64,000 nt of DNA from Saccopteryx bilineata. Lineage: Eukaryota; Chordata; Mammalia; Chiroptera; Emballonuridae. The stretch lies in the NCBI RefSeq assembly GCF_036850765.1, contig NC_089493.1:264542534-264606533 (forward strand). The letters are read 5' to 3'. The notes beneath the pieces were generated by a model, which was not told the origin of the DNA, did no database searches, and worked only from the letters and a program-made list of their open reading frames with translations. Below, one piece after another: positions 1-11,484 of this stretch. Every line of letters starts with the position of its first letter. The first letter of the stretch is position 1. Both the position numbers and the translations under genes were made by a program.

Positions 1-1110
1 CAGATCCTGTCCACCCAGCTATAAAAAAGAAGAAAAAAAAAAAACTAACTCAAAAGCTTCCCAATTTCCTCCTAAATGCAAGACAAGCTTTCTTTCATTG
101 GGTCTTTCCCTCTAATTGTTAATATTTTATTTTCTAACACAGTTTTATGTGTTAAACACTGAAGAGAATGTGAACTCTATAGAAAAGAAACCTTGGTTCA
201 ATTGTTGTTTTGGACTTGTAAGGGTCTTTGTTTCATTGCCACTTTCCTTCCTGTTTTTAGGGAAGAAATTGCTAGTTAGATCAAAATAATTTGCTTAAGG
301 CTAATAAATGACCCCGAAGGTAAGTCCTGGTCCTAGAGAGCCTGAGGCTGCAAATGTAAGCGAGGCTGGTGGCCTGCTGGTGAAGGAGGGGCTCTGGGAC
401 AGCTCGCTCTCAGCCGACTGCTGCCAGCCCCAAGTGCCGCTGCTGTCACTGCCTGCCATTCTTGCCCCTCTTCTGAGCTCCTATCCTGCCCAGCCTGTCG
501 CCTCCTTTGTTGTGACATCTTTTTAAAAAAGTATTTGTGGAACTCCATTATCTTGAGATTCTTGGAAGAAAGATACTATGTAAATTAAAATTAAAAATAA
601 AATTCTTGCTGGAGGGAACTGTACATTTAGCTTTTGATTAGGTTTGGAAAATACTTTTTTTTCATTCTCTGAAAATAGGAACATTCTGTTGCTCCTATCA
701 CCATTTTTGCTTCATTTTGAAAGGTGTGGCAGATATGGTGAAACTGTCCTTTATTTTCTGTTTTTCACCATGGTAGCTGACCTAGAACTTGAACCCATGC
801 AGATTTATGTACAGCAAATTATTTCTGTTTCACATTGTTCTGCTGTATTCTCACCAAGCATGTAGATAGCAATGCCCATAGAACATAAACCTTTTAAAGG
901 GAAAAGATTTTGAGTCAGCAACATAACAAATTACAACAAAAATTATAAGTAGACTTGCAAATCAAATTCCATCTTCCTCTCCTGTTTACACAGCAAAAAT
1001 CGTACAAGTTGTACAATTTTAAAACAAAACTCATTATAGGAGCATCCATGTGAACATATATAGAAACATTTATTTACCAGAATTGCTTCATTTTAGCTGT
1101 ACCCCAACTC
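1..1110. other. Unassigned AT-rich noncoding sequence
   Basis: I see no recognisable gene or repeat family here beyond an A-rich run near positions 24-45, which may be the tail of a retroposon lying before the window. Short open frames overlap on opposite strands (308-526 plus, 333-548 minus) and neither resembles a known protein. Confidence 0.5.
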
Positions 1111-1560
1111 CTTGCTTACATAATGCCATGTGCTATCACATCACTCAGCCAAGTAAGAGACAAACAAGGTCAGGTTTGGAGGCATGAGTGGGACCTAGGA
1201 GCCAGACAGGAAGCTCAGGCTATTGCAAGGTGCCTGTCCAGGTGACTTGGTCCACCACCGGCCTAGTCACAGGCAAGCACTGAGGACCAGTGTGATGGCC
1301 ATTGCCTTGGAGAGCAGTCAGGAAGTACCCATCTGGAGCTGGCCATCCCGAAGAGAATGCTGTCATCACTCTTCTCTTCCACCCACTCCTCAGCCTGGTA
1401 GTCCAACTTGTCAGCATTGGCATGGGGTTGGAAGAGGAACGATATTGCCAGTTATGGCTGAATGTCATTGTCAGGGGAATATGAAGTGGTTTGCTATTGT
1501 TGGTACAGTATATGATTATGCTGCCATTTAAAAATGAACTGATACTTTAATCTTTTATGT
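1110..1560. other. Unassigned block with opposing open frames
   Basis: This block is somewhat richer in GC than its surroundings and has open frames on both strands (1223-1531 plus, 102 codons; 1220-1468 minus, 82 codons). Neither product looks like a known protein, and I see no convincing splice sites. An old processed pseudogene read on the minus strand is possible because acidic stretches appear in a second minus frame, but I could not name a parent gene. Confidence 0.3.
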
Positions 1561-1619
1561 GTGTATGCAGTTAGTATTGGGGCTGCTTGTTGTATTGAGA
1601 GCCAAATCTTTCTAACACA

Positions 1620-2000
1620 AGAGCTGTGTAGCCTTTACTTGTTTCAGAGTTGTCTGTTTGATACAGGTTGCAATCCATTATAGATGTGGCTGCCAGATTA
1701 ATCTTCCCAAACCAATGATTTCATCATGTAATTCCTTCCCTTAAACACCCACAAAGGCTCAGTTTAGCACAGAATGGAGACCACATTCCTCAGGCCAGCA
1801 GACAGAGTTGCTGATGGCTGTCTGTACCTTACCTAAACCTTGTCCCACTCGGAAGGATCCCAGATTCGTCATTCTCCCTGTGCACACCTGAGTATCTAAC
1901 CTTATTTCACACACTCCTTTCCTTTGTTTTAAACCAATGCTGCCAGAAAGCCCCCATGTGCCAGGCACTGTGCTGCAGGGGAGGATGGCAGCCTTCAGTG
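1620..2000 (+). repeat. L2 LINE 3' fragment
   Basis: The order of phrases (a pyrimidine-rich 'ctgccagattaatctt' stretch, a 'cacccacaaaggctc' stretch, then sequence ending in 'catgtgccaggcactgtg') follows the 3' part of mammalian L2. The copy is heavily diverged, as expected for a repeat that predates placental radiation. The final 40 bases may belong to a separate MIR/L2 piece. Confidence 0.5.
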
Positions 2001-2004
2001 GGCA

Positions 2005-2700
2005 GAGGTGGATGGGGCAGCTGAGATTCAGTTATGACAGAGCTCTATGCTTGAAGCTGTGTGCCTGAGACGTTGGAGGGCTGCAGAGGAAGGGTGTCAA
2101 AATAAGGGGTATAGGGTTGGGGTTAGGAGTGGTGAGCCAAGAAAGTTCCCAGAGGGGATGGAAAGCTTGAGCTGATTTCTGTGCACCTGGGGAAGTATGG
2201 TAATAAGGGTCTTCTAGCAGAACAGGGGTGGCGGTGGTCTCTGAGACCTCCCCTCTGAGGCCCGGGTTCCCTCTTGGGTATTTCTGACCACTTGTACCCA
2301 CCATACCTTCCAGCTGTCCTTAGCACTAGTGCTTCTGCTGTCCACCTTATGTTGTTATGTATCTTCTGTTTTATCCTATTCTGGGCACCCAAAAAGTCCT
2401 GCTGCATGAGAACTGTGGGCCTCATTTAAGGGAATAGTCCCATGTGTTCTGATTTAGGACTCATTCAGCAAGTTAACTAAAGAATGCAAATAGGATTCTT
2501 TTTAGGATTGTCAGAGGCAGGTAGGTTATATTAAAATGGCTGTGTTTTGACAGCTACTGATAGGTACACATTGATAGAACATGGATTTCTTTTTGATTCC
2601 CATTTGTTAAATTCCTTCTTTGCAAGGTGACATATACGTTAGTTAAACTATACATAATTGTATTCATGGCTCATAAAACATAAAAAATTACATTTTAAAA
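2005..2700. other. Unassigned noncoding sequence
   Basis: No repeat family or gene is recognised. Two overlapping minus-strand open frames (2032-2304 and 2123-2425) are in different frames over the same bases and have no recognisable domain. Confidence 0.45.
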
Positions 2701-2712
2701 ACCAGAATTGGG

Positions 2713-3004
2713 CCTGACCAGGTCGTGGCGCAGTGGATAGAGCGTTGGACTGGGATGTGGAGGACCCAGGTTTGAGACCCCGAGGTCACCAGCTTGAGCC
2801 CAAGGTCACTGGCTCGAGCAAGGGGTCACTCACTCGGTCTGCTGTAGCCCCCCTGGTCAAGGCACATACGAGAAATCAATCAATGAACAACTAAGGAACC
2901 ACAACAAAGAATTGATGTTTCTCATCTCTTTCCTTTTCCTGTCTGTCTGTCCCTATCTGTCCCTCTCTCTGCCTCTGCCTCTGCTACAAAACAAACAAAC
3001 AAAA
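2713..3004 (+). repeat. tRNA-derived bat SINE, 'gcctgaccaggcggtggcgc' type
   Basis: The head has a tRNA-like A box region (tggcgcagtgg) and a degenerate B box, followed by the 'caaggcacat...gagaaatcaatcaatgaacaac' body, a CT-rich stretch and an A/AAAC tail. It is flanked by an imperfect 12-bp target duplication, accagaattggg at 2701-2712 and actagaattggg at 3005-3016, so it inserted as a complete unit. The same type recurs at 26011-26373, 28860-29200 and 63160-63812. Confidence 0.85.
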
Positions 3005-3019
3005 ACTAGAATTGGGTAG

Positions 3020-3660
3020 AACAGTTCTTTATCCTTTGACTCTGCTCTCAGCCCAAATGGGAGGAAACTTCTCCATAAAAACGGGGAAAGTGTGCATTGG
3101 AATGGTCAGAACCACACGATGCAATGAAAGCGAGTGGGAAGAGACAAGAAGTTCTGAGAGTTAGCACTAGAGAAATGTCTCGTTTGTGCTCAGCCCCAGA
3201 AGCTGCCTGTGGGTCTGGCATGTGTCTGGGCAGCAGCTCTGGGCCAGCCCCATTTCAGAGCAGTGGCCTTTATAGCCTGCATGCTTTCTCTGCTTCTTCA
3301 TTTACAAAGAAAGTACCTAGGATATTTTTGTAAGGGGTGACGTCACTGTCTGGCTGCACGATCATTTGCATGGATTTGGGGAAGTAAGGGCTGCTGGGAC
3401 TTCACTAAGGGAGGGGGGCTGAGAGGAGCCATAGACCTTATGTCGAGCATGGGTGGGGGTGGAGCTGACATCCACAGCGACAGGAAGGAGGAAGAGGAGC
3501 CACCTCAGGTCAAGGGAGGGAGAGGGTGTGATCCTGGTGGGATATGTGGGATTTTGGGGGGTTGCTGGGCATTCAGGGGTTGAGCCCTGGGGAGAGGAGA
3601 GGTGCAGCTCAGTAGAGGGTTGGTATTGAAGTCTAGAGTCTCCCCGACCCTGAGACTTCT
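3020..3660. other. Unassigned GC-moderate, purine-rich segment
   Basis: No repeat family is recognised. From about 3400 to 3600 the plus strand is rich in G and A (long GGGAGG and GAGGAG runs). The open frame at 3097-3333 has no recognisable domain. Confidence 0.4.
3338..3371. promoter_or_regulatory. CRE palindrome next to an octamer motif
   Basis: A perfect TGACGTCA palindrome (cAMP response element, bound by CREB/ATF) lies at 3338-3345. A perfect ATTTGCAT octamer (bound by POU factors) lies at 3364-3371. Both are seen directly. That they work as an enhancer or promoter is inference only; either can occur by chance in 64 kb, though CpG-containing CRE sites are depleted in mammalian DNA. Confidence 0.3.
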
Positions 3661-3663
3661 GAG

Positions 3664-4290
3664 TCAGCTCATAGATAGAGCTCCAAAGAGACGGATCATC
3701 TGACAGATTACCCTCTTCAGGCCATGAATATTCCTGTTAGCAAACTGATAGTGGAGGTACAGTTTTGATGTCAGGCTGATAGGAACCCTCTTTATTGTAT
3801 CACCTGCTATCCTCCATGCCCCATCTGTACCTACAGCAAGTTTGTTAGAAGAATTTTTGGGAAATGGTAGGCAGGAGAGAGGCCTGATTGTGGGACCTGA
3901 GCCGGGGGAGGAAGGGAGCAAGCTGGCAGAGGAATAGTCTTCACTGTCTAGCTGACAGTTCTGCTGTGAGCCCCAGACTGGGAAAGCATGGACTGAGTTT
4001 CAGCTGGGACATTTTTCTGAGCCACTGGTCATGCTGTTGGTGCTAGGGAGCAATTTATCTTTAAGCATGGTGATGGCCAAGACAAAATCTCCACTCTCTT
4101 GGCACCTGGGAGTAGTTGAGTTAGTCACTGCAGTGATACATTCAAACTCATGCACATCCCCTGGAAGCACCAACTGCACAGGGTTTTGTTCTCCATTACA
4201 CATGAAGGCTGAGTTGGGAGAGTTCAGTAGCCAGCCGACTGGCTTTAAGAAGGGTCTGCGAGTGGGCATCTGTCCGGAGAGAAGAGACCT
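3664..4290 (-). other. Possible degenerate coding remnant, unrecognised
   Basis: On the minus strand an 89-codon frame (4269-4000) is directly preceded by a good splice-acceptor-like sequence (pyrimidine tract ending in cag just before position 4269). It is followed, in another frame, by an 85-codon open stretch (3921-3664). The upper frame has a balanced, protein-like composition with several Cys and Asn residues. I do not recognise any family. A decayed exon or processed pseudogene is possible; chance is at least as likely. Confidence 0.18.
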
Positions 4291-7068
4291 GGTCAGATGA
4301 CACTCTTTGGATCTTAGTTTATGTTCCTCAAGGATGTCTCGTGGGAAAACTGAACTTTAAAGATTCAGATGACGTTTTTGCATGCCTGATTTTCTGTGAT
4401 GCTGCAAATTGTTTTGTAATAAAGTTACAAACTTTAAAAAAGAAAGTATGTAAAAAGGCGAGCAGGTCTTGGAAGTAATGCACATTTAAGTGAAGTTGTT
4501 TGCAGTTTTGTTTGCTTTTGGAGCAAATACAGGGTCCCAGTGCCTGTGGCCTGGGAACAGGCAGAGCTGGACCTCTGTACAAAACCCCTTGAGTCATTTC
4601 TGGTTCTAAAGGCCTGAAAAATAACTGCTTTTTAAATTGAAGAGATAGCTCAGCTTCAGATTTGAGTATAGGAAGGTCCTTCTGAAATATTCTTTTGAAA
4701 GGGTGATCAGAATGTGGCGGGAAGGATGGTAAAAATATGGATTGGGAGAGTGTGGGAGAGGGGCTGGGCTAGGAGGGAAGATGCTAGACTGAGTGCTTGG
4801 GGGTGATGGCAAGGGGGGTGCTCTGGTCCTGGTGTTTCTGGGACTGCAGCTGAGGGCGAAGTGGCTGTGGCAGAGATGGGGCTGGGAGGGTAGCATTTAG
4901 ACAGGCCACCTGTGGGTGGAGGGTCAGTGGAGGAAACAGGCTGGGGAAAGCTGCTGTGGAAGGGGCAGGGAGCAGTGCTCTGAGTAAGTGGTCTTCAGGG
5001 TCCAGTTGACTGAGCATCCAACAGGGCACTGTCACTTGGTGCTGGCCCTTCCAGAGGCGGCCCGTGCACATGGCCTCCTGGCTGGGCCCCACAGGTTTAT
5101 TAGAAGCACGTGGGGTGACTGCCTTATTGGGCAAGTGACTCAGATATGCATGGAGTCAACCTTGGGTTTCTTTCTTCATCCCTATTTGCTTGTTGTTAGT
5201 AATCCTTTGTAATTACCCAGTTTCATGATATAATTTTAATGGACTTAAACTCGAACACTTCAAAATTATATAATTAATTACATTGGACTTCAATTACAAC
5301 TAATTGTAGTGTGATACATGGTGGCAAGTTCAGGTGCCTTCTGGTGGGGGGTTCAGGGCCGCCAGTTTTTGTTCAGCATCTCAGCAACTACACCCTGGGG
5401 TCATGCCGGCTGTCTTCTGGGTTACCCAGGAAGTGCCTTCTCCTGCCTCACCAGGAGCAGCTCCTTGGGACATGCCAAAGTGTGAGACAAGTGGGAAGTG
5501 CAGGGAGGGAGGGCAGGAGGTGATAGTGTGCATTTGGGAAGGGTTATTTTAGGATGCAAAGGCTGGAACTTGTTTGCAGGTTGGATAGAAGGGCTCATTC
5601 TAGGAAAGTGAGTTTGGGGTGGCCAGAGGGAAGCTGAGGGCATAATGTGTGATTTTCTTCTATTTTCTCTGGGATGTGGAAGGGAGATTCCCTTCAATTG
5701 AAAGTGAAGGCTTCAGGAACGGGAAAGAGTGTTTATGGAGAAAGGAAAAAGTGCAAAAATCACCTTGGGGTGAAAGTGGAAGGTGAAAGGCAGCTTTAAA
5801 CATGATACTGTGTGGTATTAATTCCAGGAGGTCGGGGTGCAGGGCTTCTGGGACCCATAAACTGAGCCCCAAGCCAGAGCTTTATGTTTCTGGGTTTCCT
5901 CTTTGCAAATAATGGTGGTTTTATTTTGTGTTAGGAGGAGTTTTGCTCAGAAATCTTCACCCCAATTGACCATTGCCTTGAAAGCTGGACACTCTCAGCT
6001 CCCTTGATGGGGGGACACGCAGCCTATCTCAGAATGGGGTGCAGTGTTCTCAGTAGGTTCTAGTGGTCAGGGCCTCCTGTCCTGCCCCTGCATAGCCACT
6101 TGCCCTTCCTTTAATAAGGAAGACAGACACACCTGCCATTTAGCAGTTCCAGGGAAGCTTCTTGGAATGGACTTTAAACAATGGTGCCTGCATGTGACAT
6201 TCAGTGGCCAATGCCCTGTTACTGTGAATACTTGTTATTTATTTGAGAGGCCCAGGGCATCTTTTCACAAGCTGATCCTTATATCCCAAACCAGAGAGTT
6301 TTTCTTAATGCTCTATGCATTTTCCCTGGTGTTTCCCTATTGAATGCGCAGAGCAAACTGCCCTGGCAAAGCAACCCCAGCTTTTGAAGCACAAGCTGAG
6401 GCAGGTGTTTGGGTTAAGGTCATGAGGAGGCAGACGAGGCTTATTGATTCTCTATTTTTCAAGGGAGAGTGGGACTTAAAAACTGAGTGTACAGCTAGTT
6501 TTAAATTTGGGGAGGGGAGCAACCGGCCAGGGCCACAAGTAATGTTTTTGAGATGCAATGGTCTGGGGTGAATGCAGATTTAAGAGTGTGAGAAGAACAT
6601 TTATGCTGTACGCTCTCTTTTCTAATAGCAAGCAGAATTCCATTTGCTGAGCCAGATGTCCCTCAATACTTTAGATCTAGCCAATAAAGCACTAAGCAAT
6701 TAGAATGGTTAATATTCACTTAAGTATAATTAGAAGCTGGTGTAAATTGTGAATGAAATTGACAGGTTCCATAAGTTACAGCAAATACCAAATCGTATTC
6801 AGTTGCATATATGTATCTGTGTGGGTCTGTCATTTCAGACAGGCGTTATCATCTTACCTCCTTAGTGGGACAGAAGTGAGAGGCTGTTATCAACTTAGTT
6901 CACTATAATTTTGAAAGTTTAAGAACATCTTACCAGTTGTCTTACTGTGTTAAAGATTTAAGTCCTAAAGTCAAATTGTAAGTTTTTAATGCTCTCATTT
7001 ATACCTATGGCCAGGAAAAACCAAATCTCTATTTTCTGCTTGCCTTCAATGTGTGATTATGTGTTTGG
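4290..7068. other. Long unassigned noncoding segment
   Basis: I recognise no gene or repeat family over this 2.8-kb stretch. It includes a G-rich region at about 4700-5000, a strongly AT-rich block at 5220-5310, and GA-rich runs at 5480-5780. Open frames on both strands (for example 4784-5134 minus, 6044-6343 plus) have no recognisable domains. Old, very diverged repeats could be hidden here. Confidence 0.45.
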
Positions 7069-7118
7069 TGTATATGTGTGTGTATGTGTGTGTGTGTGTG
7101 TGTGTGCATGCACACACG
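7069..7118. repeat. TG dinucleotide microsatellite
   Basis: An alternating TG run with two TA interruptions ends in a CA-rich tail (cacacacgtg). It is about 50 bp long. Confidence 0.95.
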
Positions 7119-7457
7119 TGTCTCACCCTACATTGAGTTGCATTAATCACTCTGTTTACAGCACATCATAATTCATCTTACTAAATTTTTTCTCTCCTTT
7201 ATACTTATTCTCATTTCTAGTCCCCTTCTCTCCTCACTCTAATGTATTTAATGTGCTTTTATATGGATGTATTCTTACAGAATATGTGGCCTCTTTTGTA
7301 TGAGTAAGTACTTTTAATTCAGAAGTATGGCATTGTGCTATAAATCTCTCTTTCTTCCTTTTCACTCATCACTGTTTTGAGATCTGTTCATATTACTCCC
7401 TATAAATTTCGTTCATCATTCATGATTGCTGCATTGGATTCCATCTTAAGGATCCAC
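7119..7457. other. Unassigned AT-rich sequence
   Basis: No family is recognised with confidence. Phrases such as 'gcattgtgctata' and the ordering of CT-rich runs could be very old L1 sequence. Confidence 0.35.
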
Positions 7458-7462
7458 TTATC

Positions 7463-7828
7463 TTAGTCAGCTCAGGCTGCTGTAACAAATACCACAGACT
7501 GGGTGGCTTAAACAACAGACATTTATTGCTCCTAGTTCTGGAGTCTGGAAAGTCCAAGATCAAGCTGCTTGCAAACTCTGTTCCTGGTGAGGACCTTTTT
7601 CCTGATTTGTCTTCTTGCTGTATCCTCACATGATGGAGGGTATGGAGAGGAGTGTAGGAGCTCCCTAGCATCTCTTCTTATAAGAGCACTAACCTCATCA
7701 GGGGACCCCACTCTCATGACCTAATCTAAACCTTAATACCTCCTAAAAGCCCCACCGCCAAATACCATCACGTTGAGGGCTAGGGCTTCAGCATATGAAT
7801 TTAAGGGGACACAGTTCAGTTCATAGCA
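7463..7828 (-). mobile_element. Solo LTR of the ERVL-MaLR group (MLT1/MST-like)
   Basis: Read on the minus strand it starts with TGCTATGAACTG and includes the typical gtgatggtatt...ggtggggc, ttataagaagagatgctagggagctc, atgtgaggatacagcaagaag and gcaataaatgtctgttg blocks. The last contains the AATAAA polyadenylation signal near 7525. It ends in gcagcctgagctgactaa. This order is that of MaLR LTRs. The 5-bp sequence TTATC lies on both sides (7458-7462 and 7829-7833), which suits a target duplication. No internal retroviral genes are attached, so it is a solo LTR. Confidence 0.85.
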
Positions 7829-7980
7829 TTATCATAGCTCTCTTGTCCACTTCCCTGGGAATAGCCCCCCTCAGTGGTCTCTTAACACCCCAATGCCTCC
7901 ACCATCTTCACTTCTCTTGACTGATATCCAGGACTGGATTGTTGAGTTCTAGGTTGAATTTGTTCTTTTATTGTAATTTA

Positions 7981-8150
7981 AAAAAAATTTATTTATTTTT
8001 TTTTACATGAGAGGAGGGGAGATAGCGAGACAGACTCCTACATGGGCCCCGACCAGGATCCACCAGTCCCCCTACCCATCTTGGGCTGATGCTTGGATCA
8101 ACCAAGCTATTTTTAGCACCATGAGGCTGACATGCTCAGACCAATGGAGT
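7981..8150 (-). repeat. Older bat SINE, 5'-truncated
   Basis: A poly-T/AT tail is followed by 'gatagcgagacagactcc', a diverged 'gaccaggatccacc' and 'aagctatttttagcacc'. The same succession is seen in the fuller copy at 26473-26798. The tRNA-like head is missing, so the copy is 5'-truncated or too decayed to see. Confidence 0.7.
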
Positions 8151-8169
8151 CACAGAGCACAGGCTGGGA

Positions 8170-9650
8170 GATGTTTCCCAGTTCACTTTTCCTTGTTATT
8201 GGTCTATCCAAGTTTTCTGTTCTTAGCCACTTTTGGCATTTTATAATTTTCTACCCGTTTTATCTAGGTTTTGAAACTTGCATGACTTCATATTTTCATT
8301 ATTTTTGTAAGTCTGTTTTTAGCTCTAGATACTTCTCATTTTCTTTCTATATTCTGCATTTTTTAATATGTCTAAAGCTTTATTTTAAGTCTCACGAAGA
8401 GTTTTGTTCATCTTATTAATCCTAAAAAAAAGCTTTTACTGTTTTTAATCTATTTACTTTTTTTTTCTTTTCTGTGGCTGAATTTCCCCCTTTATTTCAT
8501 TGTCTTTTTGAGGTCATGCTCTTTTCCTAGCCTTTTAATTTGACTTCTGCCTCACTTTTGGAGCTATGTATTCAAAGCCGTGATATTTTTTTTAAGTATT
8601 ATTTTAGTTGTGTTCCATAAATTTTGACATGTGGTGCTTTCATTTTTATTCAGCTTGTAATTTTGTATTCACTTTGTAATTTCGTATTCATTTTGTAATT
8701 TCCCGTATTATTTCCTCTTTAACCCAAGAGTTATTTAATAGTATATATATCTTAGAGTTTTGACATTTTTATTTAATGACTTTTCTTATGTTATTGATTT
8801 CAGTTTTTATTACATATGGGCAGAGACCAGAGGTAACATGCTGCCTGTTTGGAATATATGAGACTTTTTGGTGCATTGCACATGGTGGAGTTTTGAAAAT
8901 GTTCTCAGAAAGAATGTGCTAAAAAGAATGTGTTACTGGAGCATAAATTTTTCTCTATATGTATTATTTTGAGCTTATTCATGTTACATAATTTTTTTTG
9001 TCTTTGCTAATTTTCTTCCTGTAGTTTTAACAGTCATTACATGATGTTAAGGCTATGTTATTAGATGAATATGTGATCATTATCTTTTATATCTTCCTGA
9101 TTTATTGTTCTTTTTTCTGGTGTATGTATATATAGACTCTTTTCTCATCATTTATGGTGTTTTTCCAGCTTAAGTTTTATTTGTTCTGATATTAAAATTA
9201 CTCTTGTTTTTTGGTTGTTGTTGTTCTGTTTTGTTTTGGCTTCTGTTTGCCGGATACCTTTTTCTTCCTTGATTTCTAATCAATATCCTTTTGCTTTCAG
9301 TGTTCTATTTTAATACAGGATGCAGGGTCTTGTTTTTTAAACCCAGATTGATAGTCTGTCTGATTAGTGAATTTAACCTGCACATATTTATGGTAATTAT
9401 GATTGTATTAGGACTTCTGTAATTTTATTTTTTCTTTTTACTATTACTTTTGGGAGGTTATCTTTTTGTGTGAGGTTTTATTGAGTTGAATTTTCTTTCC
9501 TCTGCTGGATTTAAAAATTCTACAATCTATTTTATTCTTCTAGAATTCAGAATCTGGATTATTCCTGAAGTTAGTAAGACCCAGCATATGTTGTTTTTTT
9601 CTGTCAGTTTCTAAAGTTTGTCAATATCACTGTCCTATTTCCTGTTTCTA
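8170..9650 (-). repeat. Old L1 fragment, antisense
   Basis: The AT-rich plus strand follows the order of antisense L1 ORF2: 'gttattgatttcagtttttatt', a diverged stretch matching the 'gcagagaaca...' region, 'gaatgtgttactgg', 'tatcttcctgattta', then 'aacctgcacatatttatggtaattatgat'. It is highly diverged and has no open reading frame. L1M or HAL1-type is most likely. Confidence 0.65.
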
Positions 9651-9659
9651 CCAGCCCTT

Positions 9660-10390
9660 TTCTCTTCTGGTTTTTACTGTGTTCAGTTTAAGTTCTTGTT
9701 CAGACAGGTCCGTTAACTCTGCTTTCTCTATGCAGGGTTTTGAGCTTAGTTGGTCCTGTATTCTAGTATTTGCTGTCTTTCTGGTTGGTTTTGCCTGTGA
9801 CTTCTGTAGCCTCCTAGGCCTTAGGCCTCAGCTGATCACTTATTCCTAGGGGGAGAGTTATCAGCCTGGAGGGTTGGCAGAGAGGGGCGGTCTTAGGGTA
9901 GAGGACTTGGAGTGTGAGGTGAGGGGTGCAGTGGGCCTCTCAGGAAACCTTCTGGTGCCTTGCTCTCGTCACACCTGTTTTCCCAGGGCTTCCTATTTCT
10001 GATGTTATTGCCCTATGGTACAACCCTCATTGCATTTCAGGACCCCCTGGGGTGGGGGGAGTCACCCTAAGATTCTCAGTCTGTTCATCTGGGGTGGGCA
10101 TAGGTATTTTTTAAAAGCTTCTCATGATGGGAGTGGAGTATGGTATAGATTGGCCATGAACTCGTAATTGTTGAAGCTGGGAGATGGTTCTTAGGGGTTC
10201 ATGTTATTGTGTGTGTACATCTGTGGTACTGTGTACAGCTAAAATTTTGGTTACCTCTTGGCTAAGAGCCACTGACCCAAACCTGTGATAGGAGGCAGAG
10301 TTGGGAGGAAATAGAGGAGGCTCGCTTAGATGGGGCTGGGGCTGGGTGCCCGAACATTTAAATTCTATTTCTGTTGGACAGCGGTGTTCT
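9660..10390. other. Unassigned noncoding sequence
   Basis: The first 200 bases may continue the L1 fragment. From about 9830 the sequence becomes richer in GC and no family is recognised. The frame at 9926-10114 has no known domain. Confidence 0.4.
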
Positions 10391-10399
10391 GATCTAGAT

Positions 10400-10562
10400 C
10401 ATTGCAACTCAAAGTGGTTCATGTACCAGCAGCATGAACATAACCTGGGAGCTTGTGAGAAATGCAGACACTTGGGCTCCACACCAGACCTACTGAGTCA
10501 AACCTGCATTTTCATGAGATCCATAGGTGATTCATGTGCACACTAAAGTCTGAGAAGCACTG
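10400..10562 (-). mobile_element. MER5A-like hAT (Charlie) MITE
   Basis: The left end cattgcaactcaaagtgg and the right end tgagaagcactg are the terminal inverted repeats of MER5A. The interior reads as antisense MER5A (gagaaatgcagacacttggg, cagacctactgagtca, gcattttcatgagatcc). An 8-bp target duplication with one mismatch is visible: atctagat at 10392-10399 and gtctagat at 10563-10570. Eight bases is the hAT signature. It is an ancient, non-coding element. Confidence 0.9.
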
Positions 10563-10574
10563 GTCTAGATCCTT

Positions 10575-11320
10575 TGACAAGGGGTGATTGGTTTTATTTA
10601 AATCATGTATTAATAGAGAAACTCCTCCCTTATCTTCCAAGTCAAGCTTCGCAGAACATGATTAACAGCCAGTGGGCTGAGCTGCTAGGGAAGGTAGGGC
10701 ACACATGGTTTGTGTGGTTATTTAAGGGGGATGCCTATGCCTTCTCCCAAGCCTATTTTAAACCTAGCTTTTTTTTTTTTACACAGTTCTAATAGTATTG
10801 ATTATCTGTTTTTCAAGGTCCTAACACATTAAAACAGCAAATTGGAGGAAAACAAGGCAAGTTCTAGAGGCAGGACTAGCTGTCAGCTTGAGAGCAGAAG
10901 ACCAGGAAGACAAGAATTGCAGACCGGACTGCTTGTCCATGTTTCTGAGGAGTATAGGGGTTCACTGTAGATTTCAGCATTGACCTTCATTCTGATTAGC
11001 CTGAGCCACTAAGAAATGACTAAATGATGTACTGATTATGAACCTACCATAGCCACCCCGGGGGAAGGTAGTATTTTCACCAGTGCCTTAGCAAATGTCA
11101 GGGCCAAGACTGAAGACAAACACTTGTTTGGAAAATGAACTTTTGGAAGCCCCTCCTCCACTCATTCTTCTGGATCCATAATATGTTGTCACTTGGAATT
11201 GGCAGTTCTCGGTGTGTGAAAACATGGGGTTTTCTAGATGGCCAGCCTTTGGATGTGCTCAGAATCCGTCAGCTGCCGGCTGACTGGCTGAGGGCACTCT
11301 GGCCTGGACTGCAGAGGAGC
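10575..11320. other. Unassigned noncoding sequence
   Basis: No repeat or gene is recognised. There is a short poly-T at 10769-10780. Frames at 10574-10792 and 11135-11332 have no recognisable domain. Confidence 0.4.
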
Positions 11321-11324
11321 CACC

Positions 11325-11480
11325 TGACTTAGAATCTTTGCTCTTCCACTTATTAGCTGTGTGACTTTGGGCACTTAACCTGCTCCCTCTGTAATGGTGA
11401 TAATAAAACTACTTGCTTTATTTATAGGGACTTTACTAAGACTCATCTGAGGACAGTGCCTGATATACTATCTCAAATGT
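11325..11480 (+). repeat. MIR SINE
   Basis: The phrases 'ctcttccacttattagctgtgtgactttgggc', 'ggtgataataaaactac' and 'gaggacagtgcctgatata' follow sense MIR from its tRNA-like/core part to its 3' part. Confidence 0.8.
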
Positions 11481-11484
11481 TTTT

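Noticed and set aside
1220..1531. Opposing frames as a small gene or pseudogene
   Set aside because: Neither product resembles a known protein, and I could not identify a parent gene; kept only as an unassigned block.
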